Shown here one piece after another: positions 22,666 through 33,661 of a stretch of 64,000 bases of DNA. Source of the DNA: Alnus glutinosa. Taxonomy: Eukaryota; Streptophyta; Magnoliopsida; Fagales; Betulaceae. The translations under genes and the position numbers were made by a program. The notes beneath the pieces were generated by a model. The model worked only from the letters and a program-made list of their open reading frames with translations. It did not search any database and was not told where the DNA came from. The stretch is from NCBI RefSeq assembly GCF_958979055.1, contig NC_084891.1, positions 27,563,001-27,627,000 on the forward strand, given 5' to 3'. Positions within the stretch are counted from its first letter, which is position 1. The number at the start of each line of letters is the position of its first letter.

Positions 22666-24018
22666 TGGGGTGTTGCTTAGGGCAAGGTTAATTAAAAGTT
22701 TTTGATGAATTTGTGATATTAGGCTACATATATCTGGGGTTTTGATAAGGAAGTTCGAAAATTCTGAGAACTTTGAGAAAGTAGGGGGTAAGATGCTGGG
22801 CTAGCTTAGTCCTGTAATATTCAGAGTTTGTTGTTTGGATAAACCCAACTGAGAAGTGAGAATTCCCACTCAACCAAAACACTTCAACCTCCAATCAACG
22901 CAGTCTTCCTCTTCAGCATTGTGAATTTTGGTCAAACATCATCCATGTCTGAAAACGTACCACAATTAACATATTGCATGCAGTCCAATTAAGGATCTTT
23001 CTGAAAACCAAGGATGCCTACATTCTTAGCGGATAATGAGCATCAACATACTCTCTAATCAAAGATGAAGCAATTACTAGAGAAGACAAATTGAAGGTAA
23101 TGGGGAATTGGTGATTCAAGAAAAGGAGGTCCATGTGCTTGCAGCAGCTAGAGCAATTGGCCTCTGCCCTAATGTTAAAGGCTGGGTTTGGAAGTCAGGG
23201 TAGCTTGAGCCACCATGCTCGCATGTTTACTGCTCTTGAAATTAAACCCGAGTTTCAGTGTTGATCCATTGTCATGTGGGTAGAGATTGGGGATGCCATG
23301 TGGTATTCCGATCATAAAGTGGAAAGGGAAGAAAAAGATGAGAGAGAAAAAGAAGAAGAAGAGGGGGTGTCTGTTCATTGATGATAGGCTTTTGGATGTG
23401 AGACCTTTCTCTTCCTCTAATAATGCCTTGTTGACATAATGCAAATAATGCACATATTGAGCTATCATTTCAGGAGAGGATACAATGTCCTAGGGCCAAA
23501 GCTCTTTACCTAAAAACAGCAGCACATATGTATATATATATGAATGTATTAAGTTATAAACAGCTTGGTTTCTCTTTTCAGCTCACGGAATACAAATACT
23601 GAAAATTTCACAGATTAATGTAAAAGCTTCCCTATTTGTCCAACTTTCTTTTCATTTGTGCATGTAGTGCCTTTCCATATTCACCGCTATCCTTTGGTTT
23701 TATTGCTAAGCACGCTTAAATTGAGTGGTTGAAGCTAATAAAAAAATTTTGGGAGCTCACTTAAGTTATCTTTCATTTTATAAAGTAGACCTGTTCAGTT
23801 TTCCAAAAGTCTTTCTCTACTTCATGCTCTGAGTGTATTCTGGAAAAGTTTTTTTTTTTTTTTTAGTTCTTACTTTACAGTATTATAATTTTATTTTATT
23901 TTTATTATTTTTTTTAATTTTGGAAATTGTTGATTTAATCTTTCCCCTCTACCCCCCTCTTTGTTACCAGGCGAAGGCAAAGTCACATAAGAATGCTGAA
24001 GCGAAGGCTCATCACTGA
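17587..24018 (+). CDS. Mitochondrial ATP synthase subunit e-like small protein (Arabidopsis At5g15320-like)
   Basis: Three in-phase exons: 17587-17634 ([16 protein letters not shown]), 17875-17940 ([22 protein letters not shown]) and 23971-24018 ([15 protein letters not shown], stop). They give a 53-residue protein, the normal size for this plant family. It has one hydrophobic segment with a G-x-x-x-G-like run (FGVVYGSVK), as in subunit e of the F1Fo-ATP synthase membrane part, where the family helps dimerise the enzyme in the inner mitochondrial membrane. All exon lengths are multiples of three, so skipping exon 2 would keep frame. Intron 1 carries a (CT)n plus poly-T acceptor tract. Intron 2 is 6030 bp and holds an antisense LINE. 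The gene is too short for ordinary ORF calling. Confidence 0.93.
17808..17875. repeat. (CT)n microsatellite and poly-pyrimidine tract at intron acceptor
   Basis: A CT dinucleotide run, then CTT repeats and a T-run, end in gtag at the exon 2 acceptor of the ATP synthase e gene. Length variation here could influence splice-site strength; that is inference. Confidence 0.85.
18472..18631 (-). mobile_element. LINE 3'-end fragment
   Basis: A T-run (A-tail on the minus strand) is followed by 'attagtaataaactgg', a 'gtaaggcgctccaaatacacc' type segment and 'gtacacaagag', the same 3'-UTR pattern as the neighbouring larger LINE. It abuts that element's own A-tail at 18632, which suggests insertion of one copy next to or into another. 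Confidence 0.6.
18632..21975 (-). mobile_element. 5'-truncated, inactive LINE (non-LTR retrotransposon) in antisense
   Basis: On the minus strand the element begins inside the linker before reverse transcriptase ([21 protein letters not shown], about 21975), so the endonuclease is missing. Next come [26 protein letters not shown] (21.65 kb) and the reverse transcriptase core in an uninterrupted block 20582-21340: [51 protein letters not shown] and [16 protein letters not shown]. The catalytic box reads FAND instead of Y/FADD. The thumb region (19771-20235) follows, then two successive zf-RVT domains (19240-19760 and 18713-19255), the 3' UTR and the A-tail (18632-18642). Stops and frameshifts break the ORF. 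Such elements are copied from RNA and normally insert 5'-truncated. Confidence 0.93.
22611..22671. repeat. Poly-pyrimidine run joined to long G-run
   Basis: Repeats of 'cttttcttttcttttc' pass into about 18 T, then more than 20 consecutive G with one T interruption. The G-run could form a quadruplex on the plus strand. A similar T-to-G junction occurs at 34797-34821. Run lengths in such tracts are unreliable in most assemblies. Confidence 0.8.
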
Positions 24019-25680
24019 TGGGCTCTGGTGGAAGTTAACTTTTTTTTTTTCGCTGCTGGCAGGGAGAGAGAGCTTATTTTCTTTTATAATACGAAGATTG
24101 TTTTTATGGTTTCGGATGTTTGTTGGCTCCCCGCCCCTTTATGATTTCCTTTCATGGATGGCAGATAGATAGCTTGTTGCGGCTGTTAGCATAATTGTTC
24201 AAGCAGATGCATATTTTTTTCAATAATAATGCTTATGTGGTGGGTTCATACTTTTTATCAGACTTCAAATTGATAAATCACTATTGAAGAAGTTGATAGG
24301 ATGGTCATGGAAGTAAAGTCTCTCTTTTTAACAACTCTTTGTCACTATCTTAATTTGCTTAGGCTATGTTTGGTACATGGTCATTTCTTGGGCTACTACA
24401 TCTGCACATTTCTTTTTAAAAACTCTTCACCACTTGACTGCTACATCATCAATTCCCTAATTACAACCTGACATGGCAATCTATGTACTAAACAATTAAA
24501 TTTACTTGTTGAATATTGTTGCTTAAATTTTTTACTATTAAGATACTGATGTGTGAGTTTATAAAGGGATTGTAAGAAAAGTTGTAATATTACAAACATG
24601 TTTCTTTTCATTAATTATGGTAACAAATTAGTAGCTGATTTTGCCATAAGCATACGGATCAATTGGTATCTCTTGTGCTTTCTTGTGGAGGACGCCAGTG
24701 TTTAGAGCTATAATCGAGCCAAGCTAAACTGAGCTGAGTATTTGGCTGCCGAATGTAGTGGCTGCTGGCTTAAGGAAACTAGACATGGTGCCATGGAATT
24801 AGATGATATATCTCCTGCCACATCTTCGTCTTCAATGAGAGTAAGGAGTGTCAAAAAAGCTTGCTAGTCGTTGTGACTGACTTGTTTTGGACTACATCTT
24901 GAACAAAAACACCCCAATTTCAATGTGGCACAAACTTCCCATCCTTCACATATCAATCAATAAAGAGCAGAAAGGTCAACACCCACAGATGTTTCCAGGC
25001 AACGATAATAGAAATTAGAAAGAAGAGAGCGGAGAAAACCAAGAATCAATCGAAAAACCGGCAACACAGTGTCACAGTAAATTGCAAACGCTCTATTCTC
25101 TCTATTCATTTCTTTACCTGGTTTTCTTCTTCTTGATTCAGCTGAATGAGGGAGGAGGGAAGTACCACATCTCTTCCCTCCTCTCCTTTTATTTCCTTTA
25201 TGTCTTTTATTGTTACGATTGCTATTTGGACAGAGGTTTCTTTAGTCCTCATCTTTGATAAGGTTTTATCCGTCGTCTTATACGACTTATCCCACCCGGA
25301 ATTGCAACTTTAATGTTTTGGCTTCTCCATTGCACTGTTCCTGCTCGTCGCCGTCCTCCCTGCGTTAGTGGCTGTTTTTGTTGTAGTTCTTAGATTTGGT
25401 TTTTTAAAAGCTAGATCTACATTCATACGATGGTTTCTGCCTCCCACATGCCTCTCCACCGCACTCACTGGCGCCTCAGCTACTCGACGCCTTTGGCCAT
25501 TTCTTCATCCATCGTCCACGCATCGGCGCGTGGATCTCACGCATCAGAGCTCTCCACCCGGCCAGTCTTTGTTGTTGCAATTTTTTGGTTTTTTTTTTTC
25601 GCTGCTTTTATGATTTTTTTTTATCTTACTTGAATTATTGTCTCTTTTTAGATGAGACCCTTGTATTTGAATTTGTATTG
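24019..25680. other. Intergenic DNA 3' of ATP synthase e gene
   Basis: The first ~250 bp are probably the 3' UTR, with 'caataataatgc' near 24221. The rest has no recognisable gene. The stretch from 25320 to 25680 is pyrimidine-rich and may be part of an older repeat that the Mutator-like element split, because it continues in similar style after 26487. Confidence 0.4.
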
Positions 25681-26477
25681 AGGGCTGCCACACATACACA
25701 CACTTTTTTACACCCACTTTTTACAACTTGACGTGGCAAGATATATATCACATACTTTTACTGTTTTTTTTTAGAGAAAAAGAGGCACATCACTAGAGGA
25801 GAAAAACGAAAAAAAAAAAAAAAAAAAATAAAAAAAAAAAAAAAAAAAGGAAAAAAAAAAAAAATGGAAAAAAAAAAAAAAAAGAGGAAAAAAAGGGGGG
25901 TGCGGGGGGAGCGGTAACCCAGAAGATGGGGTGGCGCTGGCGGTGGGAGGAGAGGCCGGAAACCACGCACACCGGCCGACCACCCGACCCTATCGGAAAC
26001 CTGAGCGTCCCCGTTGCAGCCCAGGTGAACCCGACCCGAGCAGATCTCTCCAGCCATCCTAAGTGTCCCATGCCGTCCCGAGTGTCTCCGCCTCCCTCCC
26101 TCTTGTTCTCTTTACTATCTTCGGCAGATTCACCGGCCGGAAACCCCCGCATGCCGGAAACCCGACCCGCCTCCATCCGTCACTCTCTCAAGTAGATCTG
26201 GCCGTCCCGAGCGTACCCGTCACTTTCTCCCCTCTTGCCGACCGTCCAACGAGTCCGGCACTCTCTTCTCCGGCCGTCCCGAGCGCCGACAATCCCCTCT
26301 AGTCTTCTTTTCTTTTTCTTTTTCTTTTTTCCACTTTTTTCTTCCTTCTTCCTGTTGAAGCCCATGCCAACTTTCTTAAAAAAAAGAAAAAAGAAAAGAA
26401 AAAATATGTGATGCAGCTGTTGCCACGTCAAGTTGTAAAAAGTGGGTGTAAAAAAGTGTGTAAGTGTAGCATTTTCC
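25681..26477. mobile_element. Mutator-like (MULE-type) non-autonomous element
   Basis: There are perfect 41-bp terminal inverted repeats at 25699-25739 and 26420-26460 (TTGCCACGTCAAGTTG...), extended imperfectly to the ends ('ctgccacac' / 'gtgtagca'). A 10-bp direct repeat ATTTGTATTG flanks the element exactly (25671-25680 and 26478-26487). Long TIRs plus a 9-10 bp target duplication are the mark of Mutator-like elements. The core is A-rich (25808-25895), then distinctly GC-rich (25900-26300: ggcgctggcgg, accggccgaccaccc, repeated 'gtcccgag' and 'ccgtcact' motifs), unlike the surroundings. No transposase is present. The GC-rich core could be captured genomic DNA (Pack-MULE-like), but I do not recognise a source gene. 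Confidence 0.88.
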
Positions 26478-26487
26478 ATTTGTATTG

Positions 26488-27024
26488 GTGCTTTTCTTTT
26501 CTGTAGTTTTAGTTTTAGATTTTGATAGTGTTTTTACCACTTCAACCTCATTCGGGTGGTTGTATTTGATCCCGAGTGGGGGTATAGATAGACTTGTCTT
26601 ATTTTGTATATCTTTAACTTATGAAACCGCCTTGTGCGGCCTCTTTGAAAGACCATGTCCTTTATTTGTCAAATTTCCTACTATTTGTAAATATTTTAGC
26701 ATTGTTTTGGTTTGTTCTAGGTTTAATATTGGGGAGTCCACCCTTTTTTCGTTTATAGGATCGTCCACTTATTTTTCCTTTTCGACCAGGAGAGGTAAGG
26801 ATTCTCATGTAACATTTTTCTTAAACCAATTAGAAAAATAAAAAATAAAAAATCGAAAAACCAGGTTCAGACACGTCGTTTTTCGTAAATATAGTAGTAT
26901 AAAATATGGACCGTCCCTTTTTTTCCTTCACTTTTCCTACAACTTAAAGGCCTTATTTAATACGCTTTCTTCTTCTTCTTCTTCTAGGTTTTCTGGTAAA
27001 ACGGTGCGATTCCCATGCTATAGA
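26488..27024. other. Intergenic DNA upstream of DEAH5
   Basis: A 118-codon plus-strand ORF (26485-26841) is rich in Phe and Ser and has no family features; it probably belongs to the old repeat interrupted by the Mutator-like element. A CTT microsatellite occurs at 26968-26984. The DEAH5 promoter should lie in this stretch. Confidence 0.4.
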
Positions 27025-27084
27025 AAGCTCAAGAGAGAAGACGCATCCGCAAAGGGGGCTGATTACGGTTTTGGCACCGGCACC
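27025..27084 (+). repeat. Partial copy of the ATP synthase e leader, in the DEAH5 5' region
   Basis: A 29-bp block (AAGCTCAAGAGAGAAGACGC and the next nine bases) is identical to 17484-17512. A short gap or difference follows, then 'ctgatta[g/c]ggtttt[a/g]gcaccggcacc' in both. The copy ends 107 bp before the DEAH5 start codon. The telo-box TTAGGGTTT of the source is TTACGGTTT here. Confidence 0.85.
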
Positions 27085-27191
27085 GGGCACTCTACTAGTC
27101 TAGAACAATACTGAAATCAGGCACACACACAAAGCATAATCCCCTATACTCACAAATATCTCTCGCTCTATTGCTTCTCTATCTTCCAACA

Positions 27192-30100
27192 ATGGCTCCC
27201 GCTCCCAAAGACGAAGGTTTGAAGAAGCTCGAGTTCCTTTCCCTCGTCTCCAAGGTCTGCACGGAACTGGAAACGCATCTAGGGTTCGGTGACAAAATTC
27301 TCGCCGAGTTCATCACCGACCTGGGGAGGAACTGCGAGACCGTCGACGAATTCGACGCGAAGCTGAAGGAGAACGGCGCTGAGATGCCCGATTACTTCGT
27401 CCGAACGCTTCTGACGATAATACACGCCATTCTCCCTCCGAAGCCCAAGTCGGAGAAGGAATTGAAGAAAGAGAGCGCTTCGGATGGTAGGAAGACCAAG
27501 TACTCGGGGCTGGCGATCTCCGATAATACTGAGAGAGTTAAGGAGATCGAGAGGGAAATCGAATTGGAGACCCGCGAGCGGCGTGGAGACAGAGAAGAAC
27601 GTGAAGAAGAAGGAGAAGACAGGCATAGACGAAGAGATTGGGACAGAGATAGAGATAGAGACAGAGACAGAGACAGAGACAGAGACAGAGATAAAGACAG
27701 AGATAGAAGAGATAGGCGTAGGGATAGATACGATAGAGATGAGAGGCGTAGAGATAGGGATACTGAAGAGGACGGGGATGATAGAAGGGATTATAGGAGT
27801 AGGGAAAGGCACGGGGATCGGCACGAGAAGCATAGGAGAGAAGAGGAGAATGTGGATAATAGGGATAGAAATCGGCGGTACCAATCCGATGAGCCGGAAT
27901 TGTATAAGGTTTACAAGGGCAGGGTTTCGAGAGTGATGGACACGGGCTGCTTCGTGCAATTGAATGATCTGAAGGGTAAGGAGGGTTTGGTTCACGTTTC
28001 GCAGATTGCGACTCGGCGGATTGGTAATGCCAAGGACGTAGTGAAGCGTGATCAGGAGGTTTACGTGAAGGTGATATCCATTTCGGGTCAGAAGCTGAGT
28101 CTTTCGATGAGGGATGTTGATCAGAACACGGGTAAGGATTTGCTTCCCTTGAAGAAGAGCTCGGAGGAGGATACGATGAGGGCAAACCCATCCAGCGGGT
28201 CGAAGGAGGGGCCAGTGATGAGGACGGGGCTTTCGGGGATTAGGATTTTGGAGGAGAACGACACCGCGCCGTCACGGAGACCGCTGAAGAGGATGAGCTC
28301 ACCGGAGATATGGGAAGCTAAGCAATTGATTGCTTCTGGTGTTTTGAGCGTTGCGGACTATCCGACTTATGATGAAGAAGGAGATGGATTGATGTATCAA
28401 GAAGAGGGTGCTGAGGAGGAGCTCGAGATTGAGATGAACGAGGATGAGCCTTCGTTCTTGCAAGGGCAAAGCAGGTATTCAATGGATATGTCACCTGTGA
28501 AGATTTTCAAGAACCCAGAAGGATCTTTGAGTCGTGCTGCGGCCCTGCAGTCTGCGCTGATAAAGGAGCGTAGAGAAGTGAGAGAACAGCAACAGAGGAC
28601 AATGTTGGATTCTATTCCCAAGGATCTGAATCGTCCCTGGGAAGACCCTATGCCGGAGACAGGTGAGAGGCATCTAGCGCAGGAGCTCAGGGGTGTTGGT
28701 TTATCAGCATATGACATGCCAGAGTGGAAGAAGGATGCTTATGGAAAATCCATCAGTTTTGGGCAGAGGTCGAAGCTCTCCATTCAGGAACAAAGGCAGA
28801 GCTTGCCAATCTACAAGTTAAAGAAGGAACTCATCCAGGCTGTGCATGACAATCAGGTCCTGGTTGTAATTGGCGAGACTGGTTCGGGTAAGACAACTCA
28901 GGTGACTCAATACCTTGCAGAAGCTGGATACACTACCAGGGGAAAAATTGGTTGTACTCAGCCTCGTAGGGTGGCTGCGATGTCTGTGGCCAAGAGGGTT
29001 GCTGAAGAGTTCGGTTGTCGGTTGGGTGAGGAAGTTGGATACGCTATTCGATTTGAAGATTGTACTGGTCCAGAGACCGTCATCAAGTACATGACGGATG
29101 GTATGCTTCTTAGGGAACTTTTGATTGATGAGAGCCTTTCTCAGTACTCTGTTGTTATGCTCGACGAAGCACATGAGAGGACAATACACACGGATGTTCT
29201 TTTCGGATTACTCAAGCAACTAGTGAAACGGAGACCCGAACTTCGTTTGATCGTCACGTCTGCCACGCTGGACGCAGAGAAGTTTTCAGGGTATTTCTTC
29301 AACTGTAATATATTTACAATTCCTGGTAGAACTTTTCCTGTGGAGATACTCTACACCAAACAGCCTGAAAGTGATTATCTAGATGCATCTTTAATTACCG
29401 TGTTACAGATTCACTTGATGGAACCTGAAGGAGACATCCTTCTCTTCTTGACTGGTCAGGAGGAGATTGATTATGCCTGCCAGTCTCTCTATGAGAGGAT
29501 GAAAGGGCTAGGGGGCAATGTCCCGGAATTGATTATTCTACCAGTATATAGTGCGCTTCCTAGTGAAATGCAGTCAAGGATATTTGAACCTGCCCCTCCA
29601 GGGAAGAGGAAAGTGGTTGTGGCTACGAATATTGCCGAGGCTTCTTTGACCATTGATGGGATATTTTACGTCATTGATCCTGGGTTTGCAAAGCAAAATG
29701 TGTATAACTCGAAGCAAGGGCTTGATTCACTGGTCATTACTCCTATTTCACAAGCATCAGCTAAGCAACGAGCTGGGCGTGCTGGGCGTACGGGACCTGG
29801 GAAATGTTACCGCCTCTACACTGAGAGTGCATACCGCAATGAGATGTCCCCTACTTCAATTCCCGAAATCCAGAGGATAAATCTTGGGGCTACTACGCTT
29901 AACATGAAAGCTATGGGGATAAATGATCTTCTGTCTTTTGATTTCATGGATCCACCTTCACCTCAAGCTCTCATTTCTGCCATGGAACAGCTGTACAGTC
30001 TAGGAGCTCTTGATGAGGAGGGGCTTCTGACCAAATTGGGCCGGAAAATGGCAGAATTTCCTCTTGATCCGCCATTATCTAAGATGCTGCTTGCCAGTGT

Positions 30101-31514
30101 GGACCTTGGATGCAGTGATGAGATTTTGACAATCATTGCAATGATTCAAACGGGAAATATCTTCTACAGGCCTAGGGAGAAACAAGCACAAGCAGATCAG
30201 AAGAGGGCTAAGTTTTTCCAGCCAGAGGGAGACCATCTGACATTACTTACAGTTTATGACGCTTGGAAAAATAATAACTTTTCTGGACCATGGTGTTTTG
30301 AGAACTTTGTTCAGTCTAGATCCTTGAGGAGGGCACAGGATGTCAGAAAACAGCTACTCACCGTCATGGACAAGTACGGTCTTCTATTCTCTTCCTCTTT
30401 TGCTATTTTTCAGTTATACAATTACTTCTTGCCAATAGCTTTGCTTCAAGCGTTGCCTTCTCATTTCTTTAGTTTCATGAGACTATTGTCTCGGGTCGTG
30501 TGTATTTATATTTCCTTGGAAATGTCATAATGATGTACTATTTATATTTTCTCATCATTTGGCGTTATACATTAGTAAATTGAGAATATTGTTTACTTTT
30601 CATATTTCAAAAAATAGCGATTGTTCTCCACCACGGTTTGGATGCCACATTTAAGAAATTAAGATGGCAGTGAACAGGTCATCAAAATTTCTATGACCGT
30701 GGTGTCAAACCCTGTTTTCATGGCCCTAAAGTGACATTTATTGCCACCATTTGTGCTGGGATAATTGTTTTGGACTAATTTATTGGGACTTTCATGAGCC
30801 CTATTTTTGCTTGCTGACAGATGTTTTTTTAGATTTCCTTTTTAATCCCAATCCATTCAGTTAGCCACAAAATCGGCAGTAAATGATATATGACTTCCTG
30901 ATTCTTTGAGGTTGCCACATCCTTGCTGTACCTTTTCTTTAATAATATAAATCTATGGATGCCATGTCTATTCTGCTAGTTTTGTTGATGAAGAAGCAAT
31001 AAGTGATTATTGTCTGTAATTTTACTAATACCACCTGTTGTAGAGCCTGTTTGTCATCTTTATATCAATACGTATGAAGATTAAACCACTTTCTGACTAA
31101 AGATTGATTCTGCGTTGCAGATATAAATTAGATGTTGTGAGTGCAGGAAGGAATTTTATGAAGATAAGGAAGGCAATTACTGCAGGATTCTTTTTCCATG
31201 CGGCTAGAAAGGACCCACAGGAGGGCTATAGGACCCTAGTTGAGAACCAACCCGTTTATATCCATCCTAGCAGTGCTCTTTTCCAGAGACAACCTGATTG
31301 GGTCATCTACCATGAGCTGGTGATGACTACAAAGGAGTACATGCGAGAGGTCACAGTTATAGATCCCAAATGGCTTGTAGAACTGGCACCAAGATTCTTC
31401 AAAGTGGCAGATCCTACAAAGATGAGCAAGCGCAAAAGACAAGAAAGAATTGAACCGCTTTATGACAGATATCATGAACCCAACTCTTGGCGTCTGAGTA
31501 AACGTCGTGCTTGA
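27192..31514 (+). CDS. DEAH5: DEAH-box pre-mRNA-splicing ATP-dependent RNA helicase (DEAH5 / PRP22-DHX8 type)
   Basis: Two exons: 27192-30373 (ends GACAA|gtacgg) and 31121-31514 (ATATAAATTAG..., stop TGA), joining as D-K-Y-K-L-D; 1191 residues. PRP22-type helicases release mature mRNA from the spliceosome after the second step. Domains in order: an N-terminal helical region from [20 protein letters not shown]; an Arg/Asp- and Arg/Glu-rich stretch (~125-230); an S1 RNA-binding domain (~237-312, [20 protein letters not shown]); and the helicase core. The core shows motif [10 protein letters not shown] (~561), [12 protein letters not shown] (~658), [18 protein letters not shown] and [12 protein letters not shown]. 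The conserved C-terminus ends [23 protein letters not shown] 27192 is preferred because the family starts MAPAP/MA; an in-frame ATG at 27171 would add seven residues. All catalytic motifs are intact. Confidence 0.96.
27640..27710 (+). repeat. Coding hexanucleotide repeat (GACAGA/GATAGA)n
   Basis: About ten 6-bp units encode the Asp-Arg (RD) dipeptide run of DEAH5. All changes in unit number would stay in frame, so the length of the RD tract may vary between alleles. Confidence 0.9.
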
Positions 31515-33661
31515 GATGTGTTTCAGCATATCTGTTTCTTATTTATTTTGATTGTGCATCTTGTTGTGAATGTCGGTATTCTCCTTGTATAATTGTATGA
31601 GCTTTTTGATGCTCGAAATGACCCTTGAGCAATACTGATGAAAAGTTTTCCCAAATTTTATATGTTGGGGCAATTGCTGCCTGCTGGTTTCTCAGTTAAC
31701 TTCATTCTTATTTTACATTATTGACTTTTATTAATTGAAGTTGTGAATCCTGACCGAATTTCTGTCTTTGTTCAACCCAAAGCATGAGCCAACTTCTCTT
31801 GGTCTTAATGTGGTTTGCTTTTGTGTAATATCTGTATGCAAAGAATACTTGTTGAAGTCTTTAAAATGGACTTGTTTGGAATTTGGTTGACTGTGGTTGC
31901 TATCCCAGACTATTCTTTGGGTGAGTTACTGATGACCTTGACATTTCTTGTTTTTTTTAATCTTAATGGAGTATAAAGATGTTGAGTGGTGTTCTTTTAT
32001 CTGCTACAGTCGAGCCCATTGCATTTGATGATGCATCAAGGTCCTTTAGTATATGTAAGGCATCGCTCTGCATTTTCCAACTGTTGTGGCAAAATGAGTG
32101 AAGCGGTCCTTGTCTAGCTTCAAGTTGGGGAATTGAAATTTTAATGGGAACATGAGTAAAGAATTTTACAGGGCAGGTACCTCTCTCTCTCTCTCTCTTT
32201 TTCCCAGCAATTTTCTTGGTGGTTCAGTTCATCAATCTTAGGATTATGATTTCAGCTACTATCATATCATGTATTATATTTATTTACTCCCTAAGCATCC
32301 CTTCTTATTGCTTGATTACAAACTTTACTTGGGTTGGAAAACACATATCATCTTCAGCCATCCTTGAATCAATTCTTAGGTGTATATCAACAGTAGTCTC
32401 TCCATATTCTTTTAAACTGTTGACACACTAGAAATGACACATTCGCTGTTTTCCACTTTTTCTTTTTTTTTTCAACCAATGTCAGGATTAGTTTGACTTC
32501 CTTGGGACACTAGTCACTTGTGTTTAACAGAGCATGGTTTCCTTGGAGTCATCTCAACCTTTGGTACTGTTGTAGCGGAATGAATCCCTACCTTTTGTAA
32601 ATCATGCATCTGTGCCTATTAAATCTCTTGATGCTTTCTGTACATATTACTTTCTATATTTTTGTAGGCGCAAAACTAAGAACTCCTTAAGCTGATGGCT
32701 GATGCAGTAAATAATTAATGATGAGGGTTCCATTTCGTTTTAGGGATTCACATGACAGTCATTCTTTTAGTTCTTATTGCAAGAGATTAGGGTCTTTTTT
32801 ATATATATATGAGATGAGCACAAACAACATTACAACATGACAAAGACATTAAATATTACAAAGGCGGGTCACAAGAGATTTGGGTCAGTCAATATGTTTA
32901 TATTGTTCAAATCTCCCTGGAGCCACGTAGGATTAGTTTTTTCTTGTTTCTTTATTTATTTATTTTTGGCCCGGAGAAAGGATACATTATTTTCTTAAAG
33001 CTATATAAAAGGAGGCTATCCTCCGCAAGTGTAACTTTCTTTTTCTTTTTCTTTTGTATCGCAAAATAACCATTTTACCCTCAGTAGACTACTGATCTGG
33101 TCGGTCTGTGAGAGGCTTTTTATCCTTTCCTCTCCATGTGTCATTTACGCAGAGAGTTGGAGGGCCCTTCATATCCAATCGCCTCAGAGAGTTGGAGATG
33201 CAGAGCAAGGGAGCTGGGATTTTCGCACGAAAATCTGGTGTCCCTTCATATCTGACCCTTTTCTTGGTGTTCAGATCCTCTCTGAAACTCCTCATCTCTC
33301 TATTTGACCCTTCTCTCCTCCTCTGCGATCCCCCATGGTAAGTTTTCTTCTTCCTGCTTCTTCTTTGTTAAGCCCCTGCTTTAAGATGGGAATCAGTATG
33401 ATCATTGAGTTTTGAGTTTGCAATATTCCAACGGAGTAGAATGGAGTTGATTTGATATTTCTTTTACACGTGGTTGTTTGGATGATTAGAGTTAAGACTA
33501 TTAGTTTCAGTGACTTCGTTGATCATTTTGATTTCAAATTTTATAGGTTTTACAGTGAGCTTATTGGTACAGTTTGTATTTTCTTCGCATTTACAGAAAA
33601 AGAAAGGTTCTCTTGGTTTTGTTGAATGAGTTTTTGGGCTATTTGATCAAATGCATTGCAG
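31515..33661. other. Intergenic DNA between DEAH5 and kinase pseudogene
   Basis: The first ~200 bp look like the DEAH5 3' UTR. A (CT)n run lies at 32181-32198. Around 33108-33355 there is a leader-like stretch: two 'cagagagttgga' copies, then 'ccccatg|gtaagt', which could be an old first exon and donor. It does not match the kinase family and was not called as coding. Confidence 0.45.

Larger units (their letters stand above)
17941..23970 (+). other. Intron 2 of ATP synthase e gene (6.0 kb)
   Basis: This is the interval between donor gtaatt and acceptor ttaccag. It holds a small LINE tail (18472-18631) and a 3.3-kb LINE (18632-21975), both antisense to the gene. It also contains a T-run/G-run junction (22611-22671) and unassigned AT-rich sequence from 22700 to 23970. 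Within that, a 97-codon minus-strand ORF at 23175-23468 has no recognisable features. Confidence 0.75.

Noticed and set aside
26485-26841. 118-codon ORF after the Mutator-like element
   Set aside because: Phe/Ser-rich, no motif, and it begins at the target duplication; likely part of an older repeat.
27279-28191. Long minus-strand ORFs opposite the DEAH5 N-terminus (238 and 217 codons)
   Set aside because: They are antisense shadows of the repetitive RD/RE codons; the opposite frame is simply free of stops there.
33108-33355. Possible first exon ending 'ccccatg|gtaag' upstream of the kinase pseudogene
   Set aside because: It has a plausible donor, but the encoded residues do not match STY-type kinases and no continuation could be joined. 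It is mentioned only as leader-like sequence.
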